Assembly (NCBI RefSeq): GCF_035083965.1 | Contig: NC_089725.1 | Span: forward strand, 25,863,925 to 25,927,924 | Length of the DNA: 64,000 bases | Direction of reading: 5' to 3' | Source of the DNA: Branchiostoma lanceolatum | Lineage: Eukaryota > Chordata > Leptocardii > Amphioxiformes > Branchiostomatidae | Shown here: positions 32,276 through 45,238 of the stretch, in pieces | Numbering within the stretch: position 1 is the stretch's first letter | Layout of the letters: each line of letters begins with the position of its first letter | Notes under the pieces: model-generated | The model's database searches: none | The model's input: the letters and a program-made list of their open reading frames with translations, nothing else | What the model was told of the DNA's origin: nothing | Program-made: the position numbers and the translations under genes

Positions 32276-35200
32276 ATGTGGTCATTCTTCTCGAGAGATC
32301 CTACAGCAAACTTTGCGTTTGAAATCGGAGATGTGGTGCCGGGGCTAGAGGAGAAGTCTATCTGGACGTTACACAAGGGGAAACGGAAGGTGGGCTGACG
32401 TCCCTAGCCTGAGCTGGTCTTGCCTCTTGATGTTGCCGACGTGGCTAGATTTGTTCTTCCTTCAATGGTTGTTGTGTCTTGCACAAACTTAAGTATTTTT
32501 GTTGGAAGTGGCTATTGATAGGACGATCCTGTCAACAGTAGAAAATTTGCGCTGTTTACAGATGATCCTGATCATCCTGTGAACAGTGGGAAAATTATGC
32601 ACTGTTGACATGATGATCCTGTCAAGTGACAGTGCATCTTTTACACTGTTGACAGGAATGCTGTTGACAGGAATGAGGATCATCCTGTCAACAGTGCATT
32701 TTTTCCACTGTTGACAGGATAATCTTGCCAACAGTGCATTTTTTCCACTGTTGACAGGATAATCTTGCCAACAGTGCAAATTTTCCAGTTGACAGGATCA
32801 TCCTGTCAGCAGTGCAATTTTTCCACTGTTGACAGGATCATTGGAGCCTGATCATTGTGTCAATAGACTCAGGCAGTTTTGTTTCATAAACGTTCAAATA
32901 GAATGCATTGTTAACGTTAGATCTGCTGCCTGATTTGTAAGACATTTTTGTTATCATGCTAAAGTAACTTTCGCTTCAGAGAAAACACTTCACCTTTGGA
33001 TTTGGACTAACATTGACAGCTAACGTTACATGACAATCATAATCCTGTTTCTAGAAGTCACGATACATGTTTGATAATAAGCTAATACACTTTGTTCATA
33101 CAGGCCAATGGAGAACCAGTTTCAGTGTTTGTGTTTGACGTTAAAGACTATAATGAGACACAGGTGAGTTTCGTGAGACAAAACTTAAGATCACAAGACA
33201 AGTAAAGACTTATTCATGATGGAATTTGACTGAATGTTGTTCTATATGACGTTAGATATAAACTGTGTAATGATTTTTAAAATCCTCAGTAAATGAACCT
33301 CTGTTGGAACAAATTGTAATGTTAATTGCAACAAAAATTTTTGAATGTTTGTCTTTTTTGTTTCCAGATGCAGACAGCCAAAGCCGCCCTGAAAAGACTC
33401 AAAACACTTCGTCATCCCAATGTTGTTACCTATGTTGACAGTTTAGAGGCAAGTAACACAGCCCCTCTGTATTGAAGATAAATTATTTCATTACCCAGTA
33501 CTGAAAGTTGCTAGTGTATCTTTTTAAATGTTTTTCGTAAGGATTTTCTTTGATCAGTCATGATTTACCTGCTGTATTATTAATACATTAACGAAGATGT
33601 TACATTGTACTTCCCCCTCTACAGACGGACAAGACAGTGTATGTGGTAACTGAACCAGTGGTTCCCTTGACAACATATATAGCTGAGCAAAAACCCAATG
33701 AACTGGTCATCTCATGGGGACTGCACCAGATAGTGGTAAGTTCTTTGCAGTGAAAAAATCTAGACAGATTGATATGATTAAGGCAAACTCAGCAGCACAA
33801 CAGACATCTCTGCATTGAGTATTGTTGTAAAGGTATCAAAGTTGAAGGATATTTATTTTGAACTTTAGTATTTGATTGTGAAGATAATCAATGTACGTGA
33901 GGATACATGCCTATGATGGCTATCTAGTTGACATTTAGCTTCAACAGTTGAACAGTAAATCGCATGCAGTAGGTTATTATTATGTAGGAAGACAATGTTT
34001 ATGACCTTTGAAGATTCTCAATCTCATATACCTCACACTTAGCCGTTTCCCTCTCCCCCATATCCAGAAAGCCTTGAGCTTCTTTGTGAACGATGTGAAC
34101 CTGATCCACAACAACGTGTGCAGTGCCTCCGTGTTCGTGGACCCTGCCGGGGAGTGGAAGCTGGGTGGGGTGGACTACATGTACCCGGCCACGGGGGAGG
34201 GCAGCATCCCTCCTGTCAAGATCCTCCCCGCACTGGAGAGGTACGACCCGCCGGAGAAGAACGACCTGAGCAGAGGGAGGAAGGCGGAGAAATGGTCAGT
34301 GTGCATGTCTTCCATGTTATAATACATTATCTAATCTTTAAACCTATACCAGAGACAACCTCTGTGTAATAAATATAGTTAGTAGGTACCCATCTGAGTA
34401 ATGAGTCTGTTATGTCATTATGTATTTTAATATGATCGATGCACCTCCTCGATCATGGGACCCCCACTTAACGTCCCTTGTGAAATGAATGCAGCTCCAA
34501 CAATAATACCCTTCCTTCGAATCCAACCATGGCCAATAGCTTGACACTTTGTGGTCCCTTAGATTATTTTTACCATTGACCTAAGCATTAAGTATCCTCT
34601 CTATAGTGGCCACCTGTTAACTAAGTCCCTTGAGTAGTCACCATAACGTTATAGACAGGGTGGACTGTGCTAATTCTATGACGAATGCCTGCAGTGGATA
34701 ACTGTATATTGACAAGTAAAGCACAAAGCTTTGTTAGAAAAGTTTTTTTTCTTTCAGATGTTGCATGTGGTGATATGAATTATATGTATAAGGTTTTCAT
34801 TTGAAGTAAATATGTTCCAGCAAATGCTGTTCCGACTGAACTTTCTTGCATATGCTCTGCTAGTAATAGTATTGATGTGGACATTTGAACTGGATAGGTC
34901 CTCTGACATGTGGGGTCTGGGCTGTCTAATCTGGGAAGTCTTCAATGGACCTTTGCCGAGAACATCAGCACTCAAAGCACTGGGGAAGGTGGGTCAGCTG
35001 TTATTTACAAGTGGTCTGATGATTGTGGATATACATGTACAACTTATTTGATGATCATGTACAGTACATATATATACTTGTGAACTTTGTTGATTATTGT
35101 TAGAGAGCATGATGAATGAATACCAGCTGGCCATTGGTCATAATTAGAATGTTGGAACTTCCAGTCTGCAAGATGATGTGCTAATGCCATCTTCTAAGAA

Positions 35201-38200
35201 CTATAAAGAACTGCTTCTTCCATCTATTGCTTGCTAAATACCTCTATAACCAATATTATGTGCTATCCAGAATCACCTTCTTTATTACTGCACTTCTTTA
35301 GGTTTTGAATCTTACTAGTAACTGAACGTAACGTCTTACTTCTTTTCTACTAATCTGAACACATGGTGATCAATAGGAAATCCACATTGTTTGGCAATTT
35401 TATTTTATCATAAATGGTTCAGATAATCAGATGCTGGACTTGATTTCAAAATGACGCCAAGGTCATCACATATTCGTATGTTTATATCTTACCTCCCAAT
35501 CATAAAGACATAACCATTTGTCACTAAAAGAATCCAATTGAATGACTTAAACAAATCTTTATTTATTGAAATTGCAACTAAAATCAGCCAAGAGCACTAA
35601 CTTGACTCCACTTTGACAGGTTAGATGTTACAATTTGGGCATTTAACATTTAATTGATTCCATACATTAAGTATTTGGAAAAATGAAAATTCCGCAGAAA
35701 GTACTTGGCAATATAAAATTCACAAATCACCATGCAGTAACACATCTCCTTGTTACTACTTTGTACCTCTTGTTCTTCCCTACACTTCTTATTAGGTTGG
35801 AACTGACGGAGAAAGTCAAGAAGGGGTGATTGTATTGTCTTTTTTATCATGCAGTTTTTGTATGTTTTTGGTGATTGTTTCTTTATTACATTGTGCAGAG
35901 ATTCTGAATCAGCTTGTTTTAGAACACAGTTGTTTTGGTTCCACAGATCCCAAAGTCCCTGGTGCCCAACTACTGTGAGTTAGTCGGAGCTAACCCTAAA
36001 GTTCGTCCCAACCCTGCCAACTTCATCCAGTCCTGTAGGAAGACAGGAGGCTTCATGAAGAACAGTTTTGTGGATACAAACCTGTTCCTGGAGGAACAGC
36101 AGGTACTATACTAGACAATCTGCTTGTATCTAACAGGCTTCTTTTACCTATTGGGTACATCTATGAAGACAACTAACATATTACTACCTAAAAAAACACA
36201 TCTTTAAAGAGACTTACACGTACTTATTCTTTTGTGTCAAGAGCCTATGCTGAGTTACAAAAATACATTGTACCAAACTTACATCATATTAAAGTACCTC
36301 CCTAAATATGCTTAAGCCAACACTCAACATGTTTGCTTACTGTCCCTATTCCAGATCAAGGATCAAAATGAGAAGACAAAGTTCTTCAGTGAGCTGACCC
36401 CGAAGCTGGATGACTTTCCAGACAACTTCTGTAAACACAGGATCCTGCCACAGCTGCTGAACGCCTATGAGTTCGGCAATGCTGGCTCTTCTGTGTTGGC
36501 TCCTTTATTCAAGGTGACGAAACACAGCCTATTTAAGCCAGCATGACACTGCAGGAAAATACATTGACTCTTTAGTGATTTGATACTCAGTGACCCTATG
36601 GCAACCAACAAATTTAGCTGAAGGTCATTAATAGTTTGCCACTAGCTTTATAGATATCAACTAGTATGGTTTACTTCAGACTTTATTTCTCTGAATAGAT
36701 TACAGTAATAGTTGTTTGCTTCAGACTTTGAAGTCAGCTATTTGCTGTTCAACTTACATTCAGTAGGTGGTGAGATTGATCCTGGGAAAGAGTATAATAG
36801 TAAGACACACATCACCACCACTGGACTAGCTCCATCCTGTATTGATTGTACAAAGTTGTGTGGCCGGAGGGCTCTTGAAACAGAGATGGGTGCCACCATA
36901 TGCACCATCTGGTGCAAGAAGGACTATACCTTAACTAACCATGCAGTTGGGTGAGTAATACATTATTATTTCACAGCTTGGAAGACTCCTTGATCAGGAA
37001 GACTACCAGAAGAAAATAGTCCCGTGTGTGGTGAAGCTCTTCTCATCTACAGACAGGTCAACAAGAATCAAACTTCTAATGCAGGTAATATGTCTTATAT
37101 TTTTCTGACTTTGTCTTCAGTTGGAGGATTCCTGATTGAGCACCCTCTATAATGCTATTTCCTGCATTAAAAGGGGCAAATTCAAAATGGCTTAATCAAT
37201 ACTTTGAGTTGAGTTTGACTTTGCAAAAGTTTTGTGGCATTACTGATTAGCTTAAGAAAAAATGTCAATTTATTTTTGTCTGTCAAACAGGACAGAATTG
37301 TTGAATATTTTGTCCATCCCGAGCAGCAAAGGATGGAAGGATGGGCACAGTAGAGAGCCCGTGGCAGAGTATAACGTAGGGAAATCATGATTTAGCATGA
37401 CTTCTTATGTTTGAATATTTGTGTTTCAGATGGACTTGTTCATCGAGCACTTGCAGCCAGCTACCATCAACGACCAGATCTTCCCTCAGATTGTTCATGG
37501 CTTCATGGATACAAACCCTGCCATCAGGGAACAAACCGTCAAGGTGAGTAGAATAATCGTTATCGTGGTCACTGCATGTCTATGTGTAGCTGCATGTACT
37601 GAGGCCAGCCATCGTTGTTCTCCATTCTCTCTATCAACTGCTGGTGTTTGTACCCCTCCCATCCACAACTCATCTCAAAGGTACGTTGAAAATCATAAAG
37701 GCTTCATTTGATACTGTAGCTGTGCTGCATTGTCAATGCCTTGCACTCTCTGAGGGCAGTGCACCTTAGTAAGAAATTGTGCCATAGTTACAGACAGTCA
37801 TTTATGTGTTGTTATTTTTCCCACAGGCTATGCTGCTGATGGCTCCCAAACTGAACGATAAGAACCTGAATACAGAACTGATGAAGCATTTTGCCAGACT
37901 ACAGTCCAAGGATGATCAGGGTGGCATCAGAACTAACACAACTGTGTGTCTAGGGAAGATTGCATGTCATCTCAATCCACAGGTATGGCAAAACACATGC
38001 ACACAAGTAAACATTTGGATCGATAGATAGGTTTGCTACGTGATACTGTTCATCAGTGTATTAAGCTGACAATGTGCATTGTAATCAAATGGTCGAATAC
38101 TGTTCTCTGCATTTTTAGTTTTGTGATAAGAAAATTTCAGGTAAAGCTGTTGATAGGTGATACCAAACTTAACCTCTCCATTTGACAGTCAGTCATTCAA

Positions 38201-41200
38201 CCTGTCTTTCAAGATGACATGAAATTTACAGGTTCAAAAGTAATGAATAAACAATAGTTGAGAGTGCAATGTCATTGGCCATTTTGTTTGCAGACAAGAC
38301 AGAAGGTGCTTGGTTCAGCCTTCACCCGGGCCATGAAGGACCCCTTCCCTCCAGCCAGAATAGCGGGAGTGATGGCCATGGCTGCCAACCAGAAGTACTT
38401 CCCTCTGAAGGATGCTGCCAGCAAGGCTCTACCCACCCTCTGTACACTCACAGTGGACCCGGAGAAGGGCGTTAGGGACCAGGTGGGATAGTTATGTGGA
38501 CTGAGATATGATATGTCTTTTCCCCCTTTATTCATTTTCCTATAATCAGACTAGGAAATACTTTTTTTCAAACATACAATGCATGTCACAATTTACTTAA
38601 ATGGTGGACTTCTGATTGATGGTGTTGTTTATCGACCTTTGATATTATTACTTCTTTCCATCCATGCAGGCCTTTAAAGCCATCAGATGTTTTGTCGACA
38701 GCTTGGAAAAATTATCGGAAGACCCCGAATTGTTGGCAAACTTAGGTGAGTACCCTTTGATTTGTTTCTTTGTTTGTTTGGTGTCTGGCAAGTCAAAACA
38801 TTACTCTCCTGTGGTATCAATAAAGCATTAACTACAAACTATAACAGCTTTAGGCATAGCAACCTGGAACAAATTGTTGTACTTAACAATTCTAACAGTA
38901 AAAGTCACCTAGTGTCAAAGGAAAAACAAAGCAATGCTTATAGAGCCAACCAACCACTTGTTTCCTGGTACAGAAAGTGAAGTGAACAGCCCAGGTACCA
39001 CAGACAGCAGTGCAAGTGGCTGGACAGGATGGGCTGTGACTGGGGTGAGCTCACTCACATCTAAACTGTACAGGGGAGGCAACAAGCCAGCTGCAGCAGC
39101 TACAGGTGCACAGCAACCAACTGGTGAGAATTTCATCAGCTTATATTATATTATAAAAAGTAGATACATTTTTGTACTATCATTATCATGACATAAGATA
39201 GAATGATACTGCACATGAGTTGATTTGCTTTTGTTATATGTTGTAATATGACAAATCAAACATTACTCAAGGTCCTCTTGTCAATATTGCTTTGAATTAT
39301 CTGTTAACAAATATTTTAGAAGTTCTATGCTATCTTACCGGTAACAATTTTGCTCTTTGTGAAACAGAGGGATTTTAAGAAAGGCAAAACATAGTTCTTT
39401 TCTTCCCTATGAACTGTAGCAAAGGCACCCAGTGTAGAGCCAACACCCAGCCAGCCAGCCAACGCACCAGTAAGCACCCGGCAGGAGCCTGAGGTAGAAG
39501 TAGAGGAGGAGGAGAGGGAGTCTGGGGATGATGGAGGATGGGAGAATGATACAGAAGAGTGGGGCAGCATGGAGGTGGGTCATCTATTCAAGGGCAGGAA
39601 AACGACATTGTCCAAGATTGGCTCAAAAGGCTGCAAGCAATAATAGATTTGTGCTACTTTATGCTTGACTTGTTGCCAGTAAGAAACAAATATTTGCTCT
39701 ATCTAATGGTCTCTAGAACCATTTTCATAACACTTTGCTTAGCCTAGTGCTCTGGCAAGACTGATATTTTAATGCTTTTTTCAGCCTACTGCCTTGTTAG
39801 TGAGCATTCTAGTGCAAGATGCATTTAGAATTCGCTCACTATATCCCATTGCTTCACACACAAGTGAATAATGCAAATGCCAAACCTTAAAGTTCATATT
39901 ACAACTTAAATCTTATGCTGCTAATAACCAACCTTGTGTGTTTGGTTCTATAGGACTTCTCAGTCCCCAAAGCCAGGGAGCCTGTACAAAGATCTCCCCA
40001 GCTGTCCAGACCAGGTAGCACTGCTGTTAAAGCAGGACCTGCAAACCCTGAGGACGAGATATGGGCTGAACTCAAGGGTGCAAAACAAGCTCAGGACACC
40101 ATGGAGGTCTGTGTGGTCATCCCTTTTACAGTTTCATATGTAAATGAAGGTTAGACATCCAGCTAATAAGATAAACAACTGGCTAGATCTAGGAAATGGC
40201 CAGACATTTCAGGTAGTTGTCTGACAGTTTCCTAAATCTATCCAGTTACTTTAGTAAAGGTTACCTTGAGTTTGATATGTAGTTTCTTGATTCGTTGAAT
40301 TACAGTCATGTTAGATCTAAACAGACCTGTAAACTGCAATGATATGTATGCTTTTTGGGTAGCCCGTTTAACTCGATTGAATAAGATTGCGCTGAATTGT
40401 TCACTTAACATGTAAATAGATTACTAGTAATTAACAAACAGGAATCAGATCATGTTAGGTTTCCAATTAGTATCTAATATACAGTTAATTAGTATTAGAG
40501 AACGTTGTACTACTTCTGGGTATGAAAGATGTCAATTTGGTAGACCAAAAGGCTAAAAATGATGTTCCATTCCTAGGATGACTTTGGTACAGAGGAGACT
40601 GGAGGCTGGGGAGATGATAATGATGCTTGGGAAGACTTTGATGTTCCTAAAAAGGTGACTTGAAAGTAATTTTACTCAAGAGTTAAATATGGTAATTTTA
40701 ATGTATCAATTTTGCAAATCATTTGTTGAATGATTATAAATTGATAAGACGATAAATCGGAGAGTGAGCTTGACAAAACACTGAATGTTAATCACAAAAA
40801 CTACAGCTTGACTTCATGTATCGTGTACATACCATTAAACTTTTACTTGAGTAAACATTCAAAGTATTGCACACACAAATTAAAGCTTTGATAAACATTC
40901 ACGACTAATAAATAATGGTAATTTTGTAAAAGGACAGAAGCATCTTGAGAGTGAGCCCCATTCTGTTAACATCCTGCTGGATGCCACTTGCATTACTGTG
41001 CTATGACTAACGCCTGCCCCTCCATGGCTCAGTCCTGGGGACATCTTGGCCTTGGTACAGGATCAGGGCAGGTTACAGCCGCTACAGCTGGGTACTTTCT
41101 ACCCTAGGTCCGGGGACTTTCCACCAAGCAGAGGAGAGAAACTAGTTCTCAGTGTGTCGCTCAGACGCAAGTCTTCATGATGCTTCTGGCTGTTATGGCC

Positions 41201-42324
41201 ATAATGCACCCCTTATATATGGTCGTTTATATTGTTCCGTTTTGCTTGTGGGAGTGCGAAATAAAAGATCATCTTAATTTTCCTGTGAACACTCCTACTA
41301 TCAGAGAAAACCCCCAAAGCCAGTCCTCATATTTATAGAAATTATTTCTAGTCTTATATGAGGTTTAGTCAGCACTGCAGATACTGTAATATCATAACTT
41401 CTTCAATGACACATAGATTATGATAATGAGCCACCTCATTAACATAATTACCCACCATTCCCACAGGCATCAGCCCCATCCAACCCACCAAAACTGGTCT
41501 CCTCCAATGCTTGGGATAATGAAGACTGGGGAGATGACATCACTACATCCTCAGCCTTGCCTCCTGCTAGCTCCTACAACTGGGGTGGCAGTGGGGATGA
41601 TCCTTTCTCAGCAGTGAGTCACAGACCTTGTTACGTGCGTGACTCCCATTTGTAACGTTTTCAAAGACGGTCTTCATTTTCAATATCTTGCCAAATTGAT
41701 TGATACATTTTTCTTACTCAGAGCTCCGATACCAAGTCAGCAAAATCCTCCAGTGTTTCGAGAGGTTCTTCTAGAAAACAGGATGACTGGGGTGATGTGG
41801 ACAATAGCTGGGACTCGTGGGGCAGTGGTGGAAGTAGCCAAAGTTAGTATTGTTATCTGATGCACATGGCTTTGTCTCACCCGAACATCCAAAATAAGTG
41901 GCAGTAACGTTAACGTTTTAATGTGTTGGCTCTTTTTAAGTTACTTTTTTAGCAGGTTTATGACGTTTTGAGTTGTTTCAAATAGCACTTTAGTCCAATA
42001 CATCAATCAACCATTTAGATGTTAATCATTGAAATGATTGGTGATATCCTCACTGTTCACTGTGATTAAATCGTATGGTACACTAGTTTTTTTAACTGAT
42101 TGTATAGTCATGCAAAGATTATCACATTGTATAAAACAGTACATGAAGATGAATTTTGTATACTATATGATTAAAACTTCTCTGTTTCAGGTAAAGATGA
42201 TGCCAGAAAACAACGGGAAGAGAAGCAGCAGCAAAGACGGCAAGAGATGGAGAGAAAACGTGCCGAGAAGAAGTCTGGGAAAGGAGCCATGAAGCTTGGA
42301 GCCAAGAAAGTTGCTGTGGATTAA
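32276..42324 (+). CDS. SCYL1: SCYL1, SCY1-like pseudokinase 1
   Basis: SCYL1 is a catalytically dead kinase-fold protein with HEAT repeats that binds COPI and acts in Golgi-to-ER transport. Twenty exons join in frame to 859 residues (human 808): 32276-32389, 33104-33163, 33368-33448, 33625-33735, 34068-34294, 34898-34988, 35947-36102, 36355-36513, 36977-37084, 37430-37543, 37827-37982, 38294-38482, 38670-38745, 38974-39123, 39420-39574, 39954-40106, 40577-40654, 41467-41613, 41722-41842, 42191-42324. The pseudokinase part reads LIHNNV in place of HRD and LGGVDY in place of DFG, as in SCYL1 orthologues. HEAT region words are [19 protein letters not shown] and [15 protein letters not shown]. 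The tail repeats W-D/E motifs ([26 protein letters not shown]). The intron after 33448 starts GC (GAG|GCAAGT). The protein ends KKVAVD rather than the vertebrate RKLD. Confidence 0.96.
32519..32865. repeat. Inverted-repeat minisatellite in SCYL1 intron 1
   Basis: Units alternate between atcctgtcaacagtgca and its complement tgcactgttgacaggat, joined by ttttttcc or aaaatt spacers, at least a dozen times. Each pair can form a hairpin of about 15 bp. Two adjacent units near 32700-32775 are nearly identical (cactgttgacaggataatc), which suggests recent tandem copying. Confidence 0.85.
34551..34645. repeat. Dispersed repeat shared with 59.2-59.4 kb
   Basis: ttgacctaagcattaagtat, then cctctctatagtggccacctgtt, resembles ttgacacaagcatgaagaat, then cctgtctatagtgaccacctgtc at about 59288-59330. 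Both copies are intronic (SCYL1 intron 5, SF3B2 intron 6). Confidence 0.55.
36765..36940. mobile_element. 5'-truncated SINE in SCYL1 intron 8
   Basis: The body from about 36800 (ccaccactggactagctcca ... ttgtgtggccggagggctct ... gaaacagagatgggtgccac) matches the body of the SINE at 60.84-61.14 kb (ccagtggactagccccctgc ... cagtgtggcccagggctatg ... gaaatggagatgggcaccgc). The tRNA-like head is missing. Confidence 0.6.
40143..40265. mobile_element. Foldback MITE, 'caactggata' family, in SCYL1 intron 16
   Basis: aatgaaggttagacatccag, ctaataagataaacaactgg and ccagacatttcaggtagt are followed by the inverted half (gtctgacagtttcctaaatc, tatccagttactttagta). It is an internally deleted copy of the family. 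Confidence 0.65.
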
Positions 42325-43049
42325 ATGTTATTTGACATTATTGGACTGATAAAAATGGGATGTGGGTACATGAAAGGCACAGGATGAAAATGTTTTAAAA
42401 TTAAATTATTGTATATCCCTTCATAGACACGAAAATTTGATGGTGACTCCACGAATGTTGGTTTATAAAAGAATAATGTCCTGACCCAGAACTCCATAAC
42501 ATACCGTTGCATTCCACATAAACAGACCCAACTGAAATAGACTAACAATAACATTACGTAGTCAGATATAGTGAAAGGTCTGATATACATATATTGTACA
42601 TTGTGTAGTGTAGAAGTGTAAGCCATTTATTTGTAAACCTTAAAGATTTTTAACATAGGTACATGTAGGAATTAATCATTGTAAGAAGTGGAAAATATAA
42701 AGAGATACCATTGTACCTTCTTCAACTTTATCTCGGAAGTATTCATGATAAATCATACCTTTTCCATTATGGCCAGTGCATTAGCACAACTCTTTTGGGA
42801 TTTACGAATGTCGGTCTTCCTTGTTCTGTCATTGAAACATTTATTTTAGATCTGCAAGGCATTGATATACACCAAGTAAAATATAAAGTTAGGTACCATG
42901 ATGTATTTGTTCTATTGCTGGTACAATAGCACAATGCTTTTGCAAATGTCTGTCAGGCAACTAATAATAATTTGTGGATGCAACTAACATTTCACAGTGA
43001 CGTGGAATGTAAATATTGTAAGTCACACATGATTTTAATCAATAATAAA
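42325..43049 (+). other. SCYL1 3' UTR with AATAAA at 43044
   Basis: AT-rich sequence without coding signal follows the SCYL1 stop codon. An AATAAA lies at 43044-43049 on the plus strand. Confidence 0.4.
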
Positions 43050-43335
43050 GTGATCTGTACATGTGAAGATTTTCGACATTATTTCTATGAATTATGGTGT
43101 AATTTTCTGAGTCCAACACACCACACTTGGCAACTCAAAATTGGAAATCATGTGTTACATGTTTCTACTTTCAGATCTCTTAGTACTCTAGATCGCTCAG
43201 ATCATAATCATTAGGGTACAAACATCCTCCCTTGTGGTCCCAACACTCAGGTTGAAAGAGCTGACAAGGTGACTTGGATGACTTGTTATTGCTTTAGAAG
43301 TCTCTTACAAGGTACATGGACCACTGGCTAGGAAG

Positions 43336-43632
43336 CTACAATAACTCTTTAAGAGATTGAGACAAGACACTTCTTTGTCCAGGCCCTGTGTGGTACATAA
43401 GTAACCTAGCAAACCACTCTTGGTGTTGATGGTTACAGAACTTTCTTACTTCATGCCCTTCCTCTGTCATGATGAAGAGATGACAAGTACCACAACCTGT
43501 ACTTGTCATGACCCTATGGGGAAAAGAGCTTATTCTGCTCTGTTGTGCTGCATCTTGCCCCTGGCGTGCCATCTGCATCTTCTGCTGAAAGCCTACAACA
43601 TCACGTCTTACTGTACTTCTGCAGCTCAGCCT
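43336..43632 (-). pseudogene. Coding-like minus-strand segment, unknown
   Basis: A minus-strand frame runs about 98 codons to a TAG at 43336. It contains FQQKMQMARQGQDAAQQSR, then STGCGTCHLFIMTEEGH and FCNHQHQEWFARLL, ending SLSQSLKELL-like (LSQSLKELL). The Cys-x2-Cys and the later Cys-x-His-x-His would suit a zinc site. Just upstream, in another frame, LTSQAAVLKAELQKYS looks like a coiled coil. The two frames meet with no intron long enough to splice. It may be a decayed gene or a repeat-derived open frame. I do not recognise it. Confidence 0.3.
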
Positions 43633-44080
43633 TCAGAACAGCAGCTTGTGATGTCAGCTGAGCCGTTCTCTGATTTAGTTGTGATAAGACATCTGTTGAT
43701 AAAAGGGAGAGATATTGAATAGACGTGCAGTAAAAAAGAAACATTCAATTTGGTGAAAAAGGCAACAATCATTTTGTACCTAGAATTCGAACACGTTAGC
43801 AAAAGGACTGAAGGCACTGTTGGTAAGAGTAGTACCAGCAACCAACAAACGAATAGCTACAAGCACCAAATGCTATGTACACAGAGAGTCTTACTCTGTC
43901 GTACATTTAATTTCTTCCACTCTTGAAGTAGTAGCAGCACCTGAAATCCACTTGTTAGTTCTAACACCAAGGATCTTAACATGTTTCCAGGTTGATGTAG
44001 AAACACTACTTTTGTCTAAGAACACAACAGGACACTGGATGCCATATCTATCCCTGGGTGTCTTAAAATTGTATTACTGA

Positions 44081-44830
44081 CTACTGGGCATCTTTATCCA
44101 AAGGAGGGAAAATGAAGAGACCTTCAAACAGCTGTGGATTGTGCTGCAGCTGCCGACAGATTCTGGCTGCTTCCTGCTTGGGGGAGGGGTGAGCCTGTCC
44201 ATTGTCCTTCGTGTTCCACTTCTGTTGCAGGTACATGGCCTCAACCTCCTGTTGATTAAAAACAACAACTTTACTACCGGTAATAGTTTCTTTGGTGAAG
44301 TTTGTCTGTCTGTATCTGTATCTATATAGCCGGTATAACCGCCATTCGGCGTAACACACCAGCTGGTTGTCTGGTTGGTTTCAATCACTACTGTTTCTGC
44401 AATCGAACAGAAACAGATGTAACTTTTCTAAAGTAAGTCAACACCCTTTAGATACTACTAGTATAATGATTATGAAACTATAGTTACTAGTAACGTTATA
44501 CTCTTATTACTGTGTCGTAGTCTCATATATGTACGTAACATAAGGATGTTCCTGTCTGTCTATAACCTCCTTGTTCCTGTCAATAGCCATTGCCTTTATG
44601 AATCCTGCTAATTTTATGACCAAAACTTCTTTTAATTCAATTGTAACAATTAGACTTAGGTTTTAGATAGATATTTGACATTACGACAGGTGAAATATCA
44701 GTACCTGTGACAGTGCGTGTATGTCTGTTACCAGCTGCCTGATGACCGCCTGCTTGATGTTCACCTGCTCCTCCAGGTGTGCGTTTTCCTGCATCAGCTG
44801 ATCGTACTCTTCCGGTTCTTCTTTGGACAT
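44081..44830 (-). CDS. Small coiled-coil protein, unknown function
   Basis: Two minus-strand exons, 44705-44830 and 44081-44248, join at GTACTG/CAACAG in phase 0 to give 97 residues. The first exon encodes MSKEEPEEYDQLMQENAHLE and continues as an amphipathic heptad pattern (VNIKQAVIRQLVTDIHALSQ). The second continues EVEAMYLQQKW, then a helix AARICRQLQHNPQLFEGLF, ending IFPPLDKDAQ. There is no signal peptide or membrane segment. The composition suggests a cytosolic or nuclear partner protein with a short coiled coil. I do not recognise a family. It is head-to-head with RRP36 (408 bp between start codons), which supports it being a real gene. A minus-strand ATTAAA signal may lie near 43917. 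Confidence 0.7.
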
Positions 44831-45238
44831 CGTTTGGCTCTACGTCTAAACCTACAGGGGCTAGGGTAATCACGTTTAAATTGGTGCCAGACAAACCTGT
44901 TGTTTACAGCTGTATTGCGTTCGCCACTCTACCTGCAGAAGTTGGTCTTGTCCGCACGTGCTCCTGTTTCTCGCGGAAATACACCTCTGAACTTTGACCT
45001 AGGGATAAATCACATACATTTATTGAAACTGCATGGATTATTCTTTCGTGGATTAGAGGACACAGATAGCCAACATCTCTGTAAGAGATGAACATTACGG
45101 TGTTTCTAGATAAACACACTCATCCGAAAGAAGTTTCTTGGCATTCAGGTCAACTGGGGAGGCCGAAGAATGATTCTATCCTCCTCCCTTACCATCTCTT
45201 GAGCGGTCCCCGCTGAGGCATAGTGGGAAATTTCTAAC
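44831..45238. promoter_or_regulatory. Bidirectional promoter region, unknown gene/RRP36
   Basis: The interval between divergent start codons is 408 bp. No TATA box is obvious. Confidence 0.5.

Noticed and set aside
43590-43620. A splice joining the coiled-coil frame to the CGTCH frame
   Set aside because: The would-be intron is only about 27 nt, too short for normal splicing.
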